From contig JALWDW010000012.1 in assembly GCA_027036675.1 (NCBI GenBank), positions 2,604-48,274 on the forward strand: DNA of 45,671 nucleotides, read 5' to 3'. Below the pieces are notes generated by a model. That model was given only the letters and a program-made list of their open reading frames with translations, was not told the origin of the DNA and did not search any database. Made by a program: the position numbers and the translations under genes. The DNA is from Candidatus Dojkabacteria bacterium (lineage in GTDB: Bacteria > Patescibacteriota > Dojkabacteria > SC72 > JAHDCA01). Of the stretch, positions 29,116-39,512 are shown in pieces; the first letter of the stretch is position 1, and each line of letters begins with the position of its first letter.

Positions 29116-30690
29116 ATGCGGTTTGTAAAGAAAAACAACCTAACTTTTGTTTCTTTCGGTGGCGATACTGCATGGAGATTAATATCTCAATTCATTCACT
29201 TCATCAGTAGTGCTCGTGCAACTAACTTGCTCGCGACAGTATTGGTTGTATTTATGGTTAGTGCTGTGTTGTGGCGAAGTCACGGTGCTTCAAATGTACA
29301 GGATGTTAAATTGGACTGCACCCCAGAAAGCTTCACTTCCGGAGATACTCTTTCAATTGGAAATGGGACGGAAGATGCAGGCCCTAGTGTGGATAAGGGT
29401 GTGAACTATACTTCGAATGCTGCTATATGTCAATTAGCTGTCGGTATATCAGGCGTTGATCCCGATACCAGTAATGTTCAGCTTGCCGGCAATCCCGATT
29501 TCGATTTCGATACTTTGCCTGCGATCCAAAGGTATGGCTTACTTGGTGTTACAGAGCAACAGGTTTATTATGCTTTGTACAATCAGCCAACGACAGACGT
29601 TGTATACGCCATGCAACAACAATGGATTCCGGGTACAGATAGTACAAATTCCCCCAGTGTATATGCTGCTACTGATGGTTATTCGTATTTGACAGAAGTA
29701 AATGGATTAAGTACGGTATGGCAATTTACCAGCGGTCTTTCGTATTTTATGTTTGTACTGATTTTGATCACCTCCGGTTTTATGATCATGTTTAGGCACA
29801 AGATTGGAGGGCAGATGGCTGTTACTGTATTTAATATGCTACCAAATGTTGTAATATCTTTGATCCTGGTAGTTTTCAGTTTTGCTATAGCTGGATTAAT
29901 ACTGAACATTGGCGTATTGGCGACACATCTTGCAGATGGTGCTTTGCAGCGTTTAGCTAATTCGCTGGGCTTGACCAATTGGCAGTCCGGATATGCAGAT
30001 GGACCTTTCAGTATTAGTGCACTACTGTTACATGGTGGTGGCGCGGGGAATCCGTTACGAACATTTGCCCAGCAATCTGGGTTGCAGGCGGCTATCAGTA
30101 AAATGCTTGGTTCTATAGGAGGACAGGGCGGGGGTATCAAAGGTATGATGGTAGATGCTTTATCGGGTGTGATTGCTGGTCTTGCTGGTGGTTTGATGAT
30201 GATAGCAATGTTGATACTCTCCTTATGGCTGTCGCTTAAAGTATTTATTACGATACTGAAAGCATACTTGGGTATACTGTTGGACGTCATTTTGGCACCA
30301 CTATATATCGCTACATCCGCTTTGCCTGGGCAGAGTCATGTCAAAATCAATGTGTTTAGGAGAATACTCAAAAACTCGTTGGTGTTTACGATGGTATTTA
30401 TTTTGATCAATCTTGGTGCAATGTTACTGTTTTCGTCTGCCAGTCAGGTCAAGTTGATCATGCCGGGTGGTTTGCTAAACGGTTCGTGGAATACTTCCGG
30501 ATCTGATCTGATGCAACCACTTATCAAAGGCATAGGCGCGTTGTATTTATGGTCGTTGGCTTCGGGTACGCCGAAAATGTTGGATGATATATTGCCGTCG
30601 GCGACCGGTCGAGGTATGGCGGAAGCAGGTGGCATTGCAAGCAAAGCAATGGGTAGCATACCGGTCATCGGCGGACTGTTCAGCGGTTAA
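29116..30690 (+). CDS. VirB6/TrbL-like polytopic membrane protein
   Basis: Multiple TM segments (LSYFMFVLILITSGFMIMF, VVISLILVVFSFAIAGLIL, GLMMIAMLILSLWLSLKVFITILKAYLGILLDVILAPLYIA, VFTMVFILINLGAMLLF). Confidence 0.6.
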   Translation: MRFVKKNNLTFVSFGGDTAWRLISQFIHFISSARATNLLATVLVVFMVSAVLWRSHGASNVQDVKLDCTPESFTSGDTLSIGNGTEDAGPSVDKGVNYTSNAAICQLAVGISGVDPDTSNVQLAGNPDFDFDTLPAIQRYGLLGVTEQQVYYALYNQPTTDVVYAMQQQWIPGTDSTNSPSVYAATDGYSYLTEVNGLSTVWQFTSGLSYFMFVLILITSGFMIMFRHKIGGQMAVTVFNMLPNVVISLILVVFSFAIAGLILNIGVLATHLADGALQRLANSLGLTNWQSGYADGPFSISALLLHGGGAGNPLRTFAQQSGLQAAISKMLGSIGGQGGGIKGMMVDALSGVIAGLAGGLMMIAMLILSLWLSLKVFITILKAYLGILLDVILAPLYIATSALPGQSHVKINVFRRILKNSLVFTMVFILINLGAMLLFSSASQVKLIMPGGLLNGSWNTSGSDLMQPLIKGIGALYLWSLASGTPKMLDDILPSATGRGMAEAGGIASKAMGSIPVIGGLFSG

Positions 30691-30727
30691 CGCGGCCTTC
30701 GCATTACGATTTTAGATATTTGGCAGG

Positions 30728-33700
30728 ATGGCACAGCAAAAGTACCAAGATTCAGTTTCCACGTTGTTTGATATACTTTTCACGCCAAAGAAGAAGGGAA
30801 AACCTCCAAAGCCCCCGAAGTTGGACGGTGTAGCGGCTAGCGATGTAATAGCTTCCGGATTTGTAGAGGCATTGACCAACCCGGCTGTATATACCTCTGA
30901 GGCATTGTTGACTCCCATTGATGAGGCTACTGGTGCTTTGGAATTTGGAAAAGTTACTTTAAGTAAGAAGTACAAGCTTAAAAGCAAGGTTACACTGAAA
31001 AATGCATCCGGATTCATACTCAATCCGACGGCCAGTGTCGACAAGATGTACAAGACACTGGAGGCAAGAAACAAAAAATCCAAAGCTGAACGTATGGGAG
31101 GCGCAGTCGATGCGATTCTGGGGATAGCATGGGCGAAAAAAAATGGCATGAGTATGTCTGAAGCTATAGCGACAGGTGTCGGAATGAGTGATCCTGGTAG
31201 TTTCAAAAACGACCCGCGCAGCAATGTGTTTCTTGCGCACACTCTGGGCACCAATGCTATGCTTCGAGCTCATGAATCCGGCGCCAATCTGACGGCCGAC
31301 CAACGGAAATCCGTGGAGCGTGGTTTGCAATCGATGTTTCGCAGTGGGAGGCTTCAGGGTGAGCTGAACAAGATCAGGCGTAAGTACCAATCGCAGTTAT
31401 CGCCTGGTATGTCTGATGAACAAGTAGAGGCGTTGACTCAACAGATGCACAATGAAATGTCCGGACTTTTTCAGGAGCGTATCGGTAAGATTGCAGGTAA
31501 GAGTGGCTTGAGTCAATCACAGACTCAGGCGATGCTGACTTCCGTGCTGAAAAATGAAGGGCGGATGGTGATGGGGGATAAAATTTTTGCGAATATAGAC
31601 AACAAAGATATGACAGCCTCCTTTGGTGACGTGGCATATCGTGATCTGCAGGCCAAGCAAAACCTCCTCAAAGCTAGGGAGAAAGAACGTCTCGCTGCTG
31701 CCGAGACCGACCGGAAAAAGGTACGTAAATTGGAGAAGGAGGCGAGGAAATATAAGAAGGCGGCCGCTGCGATGATGGCGTGGGGCGGGATAAACGGAAC
31801 TTATGAGTCCACAACGGCGTTACCTCAAGTTTTGGCAAATCGCAGCGCGGAGATTGATAAGTTGATAGGTGAAATGGACCCCGCTACGGATGGCGACCGG
31901 ATAGCGCAATTGCAAAAACTGAAAAAAGAACTTGATCAAACCAACAAAAAGTTTGTAAACGAAGTGTTTGGGCGCGGTGCATGGGAAAGAGACCTGTACG
32001 CGGGTTGGCGTGCCGGTGATGCGTTCAACGAAGGAACTCCGATCTCGCACAAAGCTGAAAAGTACAAACGCGAGGCATTTAAGAAACAACTGGAAGCGCA
32101 ATTGGTTGAGGCTCGACACCATGCATCCATAATCCAAAAGAAAAAGGAGAATATCGAAGACTATCAAAATCGTCTCTCTAGGATTACGACAGAGATGGAT
32201 AATATTCAGCGCAGGATACGAGAGAAGAACGATGCGCTTGGAAATTTGACCACAAGGCTCAGCAATACAGGTTTGACCGATACTGAGAAAGCAAATATTC
32301 AAAGACAGATTGACGATATCAGGCAGGAGGTGAGCGATTTTCAATCTCGTGTGGATGGTTATCAGGAAAATATCACACGATTGACGAGTAATATCGAAGA
32401 CGCAAATAAGATGATAAAGAGGTCCCAAGCCAGGATCTCTGCGATGGGGTTGGAAAACGAGAGGGAGTTTGAAGATATCATGGCTTTGAAGTTGGGAGCC
32501 GTATCATTGATGCCATCAAATCGAGCGCAACGTATGACAGGGCGCTTCAAAAGTGCGACTAAAGGGATCGCTTTGTATCAAGGTGCGAAGAAATGGACCA
32601 ATGGAGAGCTGGCTAAGAAGTGGATGAGCGGGGAACTTTTCGATGACGCGGATCCTACCGCGCCTGGCTCTCTCCGCGATGTTAGGCTGTATAACGGTAA
32701 GGGTGGGGTTTCGGAGACGAAGGTTATTATGCCAAATGAGGTTGGAAACGGAATGCAAGTACGTTGGAAGAAGTTTATGGTGGGTACGTATTACGCGGCC
32801 AGTCCGTTTGCGTTTATGAACACCTGGTTTGTGGACGGATCCGGATTTGCGTACAAGCAAGCTGTCCTGCAACAGAGGATGATGAAAAGCCTTTTGGCGG
32901 GGTTGGGTGACGGACCGCACAAGGACGAAATCTTGGCGTTGATGAAAGAACACATGTCGGATAAGAGTAATTTCGATGTATTTGACAAAGGTGGTCCGGG
33001 CAAAGACGACCCGTTAGCTGAATTTTATAAGAAGAATGAAGACGGTGAATGGGAATTGGATGAGGATGCGTTGGACGCATTTCTTGCCGATGATAGCAAG
33101 GTGGCGCAATTTGCGCAGTTGTATCACGGAGGATTGTTGAATGCTTTTGCCAAAAGCAAAAACCCGTGGATCAAAAAATGGGCTAAGCGAAATCGCCGTT
33201 TACTGCGAGGTATCAAACTTCGCAGGGGTTTGGATTTTGTAAGCAAGTGGACTACCAGATTGCCCGTACGCGCTATGGAGAAGTTGACTGAGTGGCGCAA
33301 AGATATCCAAGGAAAATTTGGGAACTTGTTGGACAAGTTGTCCGGAGGCAGACTTGGAAAAACAGCGTTGGGAAAGCTTGTCGCCGGGAAGATAGATTTG
33401 ACCCAATTGCAAGCTTTGATCACAAAGAAGATAGTACAGTATATCACTGCCGCAGTCGCATCGGTCATACCAGTGATCGGTACCATAGTCGGTTACCTTT
33501 TGGCGCCACTGGTCGATAAACTGGTTGGTAAAACCATCAAAGAAGGACTCAAGATTTATATGTTCCTTATGGCGACGGCTCCTTTAGCTTTATGTTTTTG
33601 TATTACAACTTTCCTAAACCCAGAGAAACAGCAAGCTGATCCATATTCTAGTATACTTCCGGAACAGGCTACTGGTGTTGCTGAAGCATACGATATATCT

Positions 33701-35002
33701 TCATGTTATTTACATGTCAGGTATCCAAGCGATCCAAGGGTCCCAGACTTTTGCGGTGAAAAGAGAGGAATAATCACAAAATCAAATCCGTATCAAGATA
33801 TTTCCGGACCAGGAGCGCTGGATTTCTTTCCCAGACGTGGTCAACAGGGGCGAAGACTTAAGTTTTCAGTCGATGTGGTCGATGGAGCTTCAGTAGTTTT
33901 ATACAATACTGTGATAGCCGATAACCCTGGTCAGAAGCTTGGGCTTGGTATGGATAGATCTTGTGGTACAGGTAAGTATCGGCCTCAAGTCGGTATTCAA
34001 CGTCTACCCCCCGGTACCAATCCATTGGATTGGTCCAAAGCTACGACTTTTGTATTACCCCCGGCGCCCGTTTATTTTGATCGTATGGTGACACCGGGGT
34101 ACTATCGTATATTTACCGCCAAAGGAACTCCGTGTTTTTTTGACAATGCACCTGAAAAAATAATAGATCTGACGGACTCTGATTCTGAGTACTGCGGTAG
34201 GGTCGTATATAACAGTAATATGCCTGGTGGGGATAAAGATCGTCCGATGAGCACGGATCAATGCGGTTTTGGATTACAATACGATACTAGGTACAATAAC
34301 GCGTGCGGCGGACTCTATGCTGACTGCGCTTCCGAGGGCGGATGTGACAAATGGCGTCATGCGTCCCTTCCCGGACTTGCACTATATAGGTCGATTTTTG
34401 ATAGGGACTTTACTGTACCTGCTTCCGGATCATACGATTGTAGTGAATTATTCCCATCAGTAAATTATGAAGTTTCATGCGATCCAACTTGCGGAGTGAA
34501 GCCTGAAGTGAGTGGTATGTGTCCTTTGGTTAGTGGTTTTGTAACTCAAAATTCGTGTGGGCAATACAGTCATAGATTAAATCATGGTACAGATATCGCC
34601 ACAACTGGAGAAATTGTTGCACCGTCTGCAGCCCGAATAGTGAAGGTTGGGAAAAATATACGTTGCGACGATGCAAATCCAAATAGCTCAATGTTCAATA
34701 GGGGAGGTCAAATAGTATTGCAAGACGGTAATGGTAATATATATAATATCCTACATATTGCAGTTGATCCATCAATCCTTGCTGCTTGTGGTGTAGTTAT
34801 GGACAATCGTATGACTTCATGCAATTTGGCTGTCTCTCGAGGTAGAGCGCTTGGGACCGCTCAAGATGACATAATCAGTGTGATAGGGGCGATTCGAAAC
34901 CCGTGTTGGACTGGGACTCATTATCATATAGATATCAAGAACTCCGCTGGTCAATATGTGGACTCGACGAAAGCGCTCAGTGATCTAGGGTGTCCATTTT
35001 AG
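30728..35002 (+). CDS. Large coiled-coil protein with TM segments and C-terminal M23 (LytM-like) peptidase domain
   Basis: About 900 aa charged/coiled-coil N-terminus, TM (GLKIYMFLMATAPLALCFCITTFL), C-terminal NHGTDIA...NILHIAV...GTHYHIDIK. Confidence 0.75.
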   Translation: MAQQKYQDSVSTLFDILFTPKKKGKPPKPPKLDGVAASDVIASGFVEALTNPAVYTSEALLTPIDEATGALEFGKVTLSKKYKLKSKVTLKNASGFILNPTASVDKMYKTLEARNKKSKAERMGGAVDAILGIAWAKKNGMSMSEAIATGVGMSDPGSFKNDPRSNVFLAHTLGTNAMLRAHESGANLTADQRKSVERGLQSMFRSGRLQGELNKIRRKYQSQLSPGMSDEQVEALTQQMHNEMSGLFQERIGKIAGKSGLSQSQTQAMLTSVLKNEGRMVMGDKIFANIDNKDMTASFGDVAYRDLQAKQNLLKAREKERLAAAETDRKKVRKLEKEARKYKKAAAAMMAWGGINGTYESTTALPQVLANRSAEIDKLIGEMDPATDGDRIAQLQKLKKELDQTNKKFVNEVFGRGAWERDLYAGWRAGDAFNEGTPISHKAEKYKREAFKKQLEAQLVEARHHASIIQKKKENIEDYQNRLSRITTEMDNIQRRIREKNDALGNLTTRLSNTGLTDTEKANIQRQIDDIRQEVSDFQSRVDGYQENITRLTSNIEDANKMIKRSQARISAMGLENEREFEDIMALKLGAVSLMPSNRAQRMTGRFKSATKGIALYQGAKKWTNGELAKKWMSGELFDDADPTAPGSLRDVRLYNGKGGVSETKVIMPNEVGNGMQVRWKKFMVGTYYAASPFAFMNTWFVDGSGFAYKQAVLQQRMMKSLLAGLGDGPHKDEILALMKEHMSDKSNFDVFDKGGPGKDDPLAEFYKKNEDGEWELDEDALDAFLADDSKVAQFAQLYHGGLLNAFAKSKNPWIKKWAKRNRRLLRGIKLRRGLDFVSKWTTRLPVRAMEKLTEWRKDIQGKFGNLLDKLSGGRLGKTALGKLVAGKIDLTQLQALITKKIVQYITAAVASVIPVIGTIVGYLLAPLVDKLVGKTIKEGLKIYMFLMATAPLALCFCITTFLNPEKQQADPYSSILPEQATGVAEAYDISSCYLHVRYPSDPRVPDFCGEKRGIITKSNPYQDISGPGALDFFPRRGQQGRRLKFSVDVVDGASVVLYNTVIADNPGQKLGLGMDRSCGTGKYRPQVGIQRLPPGTNPLDWSKATTFVLPPAPVYFDRMVTPGYYRIFTAKGTPCFFDNAPEKIIDLTDSDSEYCGRVVYNSNMPGGDKDRPMSTDQCGFGLQYDTRYNNACGGLYADCASEGGCDKWRHASLPGLALYRSIFDRDFTVPASGSYDCSELFPSVNYEVSCDPTCGVKPEVSGMCPLVSGFVTQNSCGQYSHRLNHGTDIATTGEIVAPSAARIVKVGKNIRCDDANPNSSMFNRGGQIVLQDGNGNIYNILHIAVDPSILAACGVVMDNRMTSCNLAVSRGRALGTAQDDIISVIGAIRNPCWTGTHYHIDIKNSAGQYVDSTKALSDLGCPF

Positions 35003-35028
35003 GTTTCATGAAACTATCATTTTCTCTT

Positions 35029-35057
35029 TTTGACGAGAGAATAAATCAATGTATAAT
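35029..35057 (+). promoter_or_regulatory. Strong candidate promoter (TTGACG-17-TATAAT) apparently giving a leaderless mRNA
   Basis: -35 35029-35034, -10 35052-35057, ATG at 35063. Confidence 0.6.
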
Positions 35058-35062
35058 ATGAC

Positions 35063-36316
35063 ATGCTTTATAAGTCAACTGAGCGCAGTCTTGCTAAGAA
35101 AACTGTTGTATTCATCATTGTACTCATAGTTTCAGTGATTATAGCTGCTAACGCGTTATCAATACGTGAAACTATAGTGCAAGCATATTTTGGCTATTCG
35201 CGGGAGCAAATGGAATTTGACGAATCCTTGGCGACAAAGCGAGAGGTGACGACAGTACCACAAAAAATATATGTATTTCCGATACGTACTGAAGATGAAG
35301 ATTTGAAAACAGATTCAAAACGATGGGTAGACAATATTTACTACTACACAATCACCAATATGCATTTTCCAGATATACCGTTCAATTATATATTGTCTAC
35401 CGAAGGTGAAGTGTATGGAGTTCGTGAAAACCCTTCTACGAATACTTCAACCTTCTCCGGTCAACCTGCTGCTATTCTGGTTGGTATACTCATGGATGGG
35501 AATGTCAATACACAGCAGAAAACGGCATTGCAAGAACTAATTGCTGATCTAAATTCAATTTACGGTGTGCAAAAAGAGGCGGTGGAAACGGTAAGGCTTG
35601 TATTTGCTCATAAAAGTTCTGGCGACGGTGAGAGAATTCCTAATCGATACGAGATCAGATTTGCGCAGGCGGACGAAGACTTTATCAATTCTATAAGCAA
35701 TGCCATTGTCGGAGTTGATTATGTATCTGCACCTCGCGTAGATATTGTACTATCAGTTGACGATATCAAACATGATGCCAAGGTCCAATTAGGTGAGAAA
35801 TTATCAGTTGAATTTACATTACGGAACGATGGAACAGATCCGTTGGTTGTGGGGGAAAACAATAGCCTTTTGTTGAAAACGGCCGATGACAAGGACAGCC
35901 CGTTTGCGGTAAGCGGAGTCTGGCCGAGTTTGGATACACCGATATTGATCGACAATATGATACTGAAGCCAGGGGAGTCAAAAATCTTTAAGTTTGATAT
36001 GTTTGCCAGTGTATTGCCCGGTTCACAGTCGCAGAGTTTTCACATCGTTGATCATGATGGAAATGAAATAGACGGTACCAAATTTACTGTGGATTTTGCG
36101 ATCGAGCGGGGTGACGCGAAAATCTTGGAAATCAAAGATACAGATACCGGTTATCTCAATGTGCGAAAAGGGCCCGCGTTGAACAGTGAGAAAGTGTCGC
36201 AAGTAGGTGTTGGGGAACGGTTTGTATGGACAGAGAAGGACGGGGCTTGGTACAAAATCAAATACAGCGATTCCGCCGAGGGCTGGGTATATGCCAGATA
36301 CGTGCGAGAACTGTAG
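35063..36316 (+). CDS. PGRP/amidase_2-like protein (degenerate active site) with C-terminal SH3b domain
   Basis: WVDNIYYYTITNMHFPDIPFNYILSTEGEVYGVREN resembles amidase_2; SH3b DTGYLNVRKGPALNSEKVSQVGVGERFVWTEKDGAWYKIKYSDSAEGWVYARYV. Confidence 0.7.
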   Translation: MLYKSTERSLAKKTVVFIIVLIVSVIIAANALSIRETIVQAYFGYSREQMEFDESLATKREVTTVPQKIYVFPIRTEDEDLKTDSKRWVDNIYYYTITNMHFPDIPFNYILSTEGEVYGVRENPSTNTSTFSGQPAAILVGILMDGNVNTQQKTALQELIADLNSIYGVQKEAVETVRLVFAHKSSGDGERIPNRYEIRFAQADEDFINSISNAIVGVDYVSAPRVDIVLSVDDIKHDAKVQLGEKLSVEFTLRNDGTDPLVVGENNSLLLKTADDKDSPFAVSGVWPSLDTPILIDNMILKPGESKIFKFDMFASVLPGSQSQSFHIVDHDGNEIDGTKFTVDFAIERGDAKILEIKDTDTGYLNVRKGPALNSEKVSQVGVGERFVWTEKDGAWYKIKYSDSAEGWVYARYVREL

Positions 36317-36379
36317 CTTACGGGCGGGTATTTTGGTTCCAAATTGACGTATTCTTAATTTAATTGTGTTGGTATTGTC

Positions 36380-38395
36380 ATGAGATTGCAATTGGATGGG
36401 AGATTGAATGATAAGCAAATGGAAGCGGTCAATCATGTTGACGGTCCATTGCTGGTGTTCGCGGGGGCGGGTTCCGGCAAGACGAGGGTGATCACTTACC
36501 GTATAGCCAATATGATCGCAAATCACGGGATTTCGCCAAACAATATCTTGTCGGTGACATTTACCAAAAAAGCTGCGGATGAAATGAAAGAGAGGTTGGG
36601 TAAATTGCTCGAGAACGACATTGATGACGGGAATTCGGTACATGTGGGGACGTTCCACTCAATCGGGGCTCAAATTTTACGCAGACACGGGAAATATGTC
36701 GGTCTGGATAACAATTTCTCAATATATGACGGCGCTGACGCGCAAGGGATGCTCAAAGAATTGATGCTTGAAAGCGGTCTGGATGTGACGAAATTCAAAC
36801 CCAAAGCCGTGTACAATGAAATTTCAAGTGCGAAGAACAAAATGCTAAGTGCAGGTGATTATCCGTATCATTATTCCGGATACTTTGAGGATATAGTGGC
36901 TTCCGTATATGAAGAATATGAGAAACATTTGCTTAAGCTAAATGCCGCCGATTTTGCGGATCTGATATACAAGGTCAATGTATTGTTTGCCCAAGAACCG
37001 GATGTGCTCGAATATTACAGAAATCTCTACAAGTATGTATTGGTGGATGAATACCAGGATACCAACGCAGCGCAATATAGATTGATCAAACACCTGGTCA
37101 GCGAACACAAAAATATATGCGTAGTGGGCGATGACGACCAGAGTATATACAAATGGCGGGGTGCCGATGTGAAAAATATAATCTCGTTTGAGAAGGATTT
37201 CCCGGGGTGTACTGTCGTCAAGCTTGAACAAAATTACCGCAGTGTGGCTAATGTCCTGCATGCCGCGTCCTCTGTGATTTCGAAAAATAATGTCAGGGTG
37301 GACAAGGAGTTGTGGACCGAAAAAGGCGCTGGGGACACGATCAAAATTTACCAAGCGCGTGATGAAAGAAATGAGGCCGAGTTGGTCATCAGCGAGATTC
37401 AAAATTATGTGCGGAGCGGGTATAGCTACGACGATATCGCCATCTTGTACCGGACAAATTTTCAGTCTCGGATTTTGGAAGAAGTATTGTTGAAGAACGG
37501 CATATCCTACAAGCTTGTAGGGGGCTTCAGATTTTACGAACGCGCGGAGATCAAGGATATAATAAGTTATCTGCGATTTACTCAGAATATTTCCGATGAT
37601 GTGAGCCTGTACAGGATTATCAATACTCCGCCGCGCAAGGTAGGACCCAAGACGTTGGGAAATATAGTGGATATCGCGAAGAGCGTGGACATGCCTGTGG
37701 GCGCGTTGATTGTCTCTGCCTACCTACTGATGGAGGGGCGTAGCAAAGAAGATGCAACAGAGGCGGATTTGCGTAGCGAATGGTATTCCGGCGTGGAAGG
37801 CGTCCTTGATGAAATGCGTAAATACGCGAGCGTGGTCAAGGTATTTGGTCGGATTTATATGAATACGAGGTCGATGGATGTGTTTTCGGGCATCAAGTAT
37901 GTACTCAAAGAGACCGGGTACGTCAATTGGGTTGACGATGGTTCGGATGCAGGTACTGCCAAAAAGGAGAATATACAGGAATTGTTGAACGTGGCGCAGT
38001 CGTACGCCAAGAGGTACGGCGACGATTCGACTCGGACTTTTTTACATGAGATTAACCTCATAGAACAGGAAAACGAAAAAAGTTCTCGGCACTCCGGGCA
38101 AGGCAAGGTTACATTGATGACGGTACACGCATCAAAAGGTTTGGAGTTTCCGATAGTGTTTTTGGTTGGTATGGAGGAAGGAGTATTCCCGCACTCGAGG
38201 GCTTTTGTGGATGCGGACGATGTGGAGGAAGAAAGGAGACTTTGTTATGTGGGTATCACAAGAGCACAGGAGAAACTGTGGATGAGCTTCGCCGAAACCC
38301 GTGGACGTGGCGGGATGAGTCAGGATCATATGCCCTCACGTTTCTTGGGGGAGATCCCGGAAGAGATCTGTGAATACTTTTCGTGGCGTTCTTGA
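36380..38395 (+). CDS. UvrD/PcrA/Rep-type superfamily 1 DNA helicase
   Basis: 671 aa; LLVFAGAGSGKTRVITYRI, VDEYQDTNAAQYRLI, GDDDQSIYKWRGA, LMTVHASKGLEFPIVF, EERRLCYVGITRAQEKL. Confidence 0.96.
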   Translation: MRLQLDGRLNDKQMEAVNHVDGPLLVFAGAGSGKTRVITYRIANMIANHGISPNNILSVTFTKKAADEMKERLGKLLENDIDDGNSVHVGTFHSIGAQILRRHGKYVGLDNNFSIYDGADAQGMLKELMLESGLDVTKFKPKAVYNEISSAKNKMLSAGDYPYHYSGYFEDIVASVYEEYEKHLLKLNAADFADLIYKVNVLFAQEPDVLEYYRNLYKYVLVDEYQDTNAAQYRLIKHLVSEHKNICVVGDDDQSIYKWRGADVKNIISFEKDFPGCTVVKLEQNYRSVANVLHAASSVISKNNVRVDKELWTEKGAGDTIKIYQARDERNEAELVISEIQNYVRSGYSYDDIAILYRTNFQSRILEEVLLKNGISYKLVGGFRFYERAEIKDIISYLRFTQNISDDVSLYRIINTPPRKVGPKTLGNIVDIAKSVDMPVGALIVSAYLLMEGRSKEDATEADLRSEWYSGVEGVLDEMRKYASVVKVFGRIYMNTRSMDVFSGIKYVLKETGYVNWVDDGSDAGTAKKENIQELLNVAQSYAKRYGDDSTRTFLHEINLIEQENEKSSRHSGQGKVTLMTVHASKGLEFPIVFLVGMEEGVFPHSRAFVDADDVEEERRLCYVGITRAQEKLWMSFAETRGRGGMSQDHMPSRFLGEIPEEICEYFSWRS

Positions 38396-38414
38396 TATTG
38401 TGCTAGTGTGCGGG

Positions 38415-39470
38415 CTATTTTGACGAGTTATACAACCTCCAACACGCGGGAAATTGCCCGGCGGATGCTCCTCGTCTGTAGATATCCAAAGCCAGAGTTA
38501 TCTGTTCGTTTCCGTCAAATATGTCGTGGCCACCATAATTGGTGAAGGTGGTCTTGTTGAACTGGAACAAGCCGAAATACTTGCCGGTGCGGTTTATCGC
38601 TGCATTGTTGCAATGCGATTCGCAACGACTCAAGAAATGAAGGAAATCACGCGCTCCGGGGTCAGTGGTGGCAGAGTCTATGGCTTCATCCCATTTGGCG
38701 CAAGCCGCGCTGGGTGGGTATGTGGGCCTGACAACCTTCGTACCGATCTCGATGATTGTGGGTTCCGCCTTTTGCAATACTTTGGTCGACACAAGTTCAC
38801 GATCGACTTCTTCACCGTCCTTTGCGGTGATGCGAAACGTTTTTTCCAAAAGACCCTCAGATCCCGACGATAAGACAGTTCGCGTTCCTTTTGGCTTCTG
38901 CGGATTTTCTATTATATTTTCCGGTGAGGCGATCGGTTCCGTGACCGTCCGAATGGTGATGGTGATACGAGACACTTCGATCGAAATACTGTTTGTATCG
39001 ACCTCTTCCGTCGCGTTTATTTGGTCGATTTCATTGATTTCATAGCCCAATTGCTTCAGAAGTCTGCGATAGCCCATGTGTTTGGGTGGATAAGCAAGAT
39101 GTGTGTGCATTTGTCCGTCGATCAGTATATGCACGATTTTTGGCGGTAGTAACCCTTTGTCGCCGATTTCGTCAAAAATATCCGGTGCATGAGTCGCGCT
39201 GACATGTTGTATGTCAATATTCCGTGCCAAAACGGAAGTTCCGATACGTACGCGACGCTTAATCTGAGCATGCATTATGCTTAAGCCCACCGCTGCAAGC
39301 GCGACAGTTAACAAAACGACAACCGATATTCGGGGAAATTTCACCAAGTTTTGATAAAATATGTTATTCTCACGGGGTTTCTTGACTTCTTTGCGAGTCA
39401 AGAACTGCGAGACATTGCATTTTAGTAAAAGATATAAATTTTGTAAAGACTTGAGTTTGCATATGCGCAA
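38415..39470 (-). CDS. Rpf/transglycosylase-like protein with DUF348/G5 region
   Basis: N-terminal TM; ubiquitin-like DUF348-type segment; G5-like GTRTVLSSGSEGLLEKTFRITAKDGEEVDRELVSTKVL; C-terminal RCESHCNNAAINRTGKYFGLFQFNKTTF. Confidence 0.8.
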   Translation of the reverse strand: MRICKLKSLQNLYLLLKCNVSQFLTRKEVKKPRENNIFYQNLVKFPRISVVVLLTVALAAVGLSIMHAQIKRRVRIGTSVLARNIDIQHVSATHAPDIFDEIGDKGLLPPKIVHILIDGQMHTHLAYPPKHMGYRRLLKQLGYEINEIDQINATEEVDTNSISIEVSRITITIRTVTEPIASPENIIENPQKPKGTRTVLSSGSEGLLEKTFRITAKDGEEVDRELVSTKVLQKAEPTIIEIGTKVVRPTYPPSAACAKWDEAIDSATTDPGARDFLHFLSRCESHCNNAAINRTGKYFGLFQFNKTTFTNYGGHDIFDGNEQITLALDIYRRGASAGQFPACWRLYNSSK

Positions 39471-39512
39471 ATGTAATATACACCACTATATTATTTACAT
39501 ATTACATTTCTT

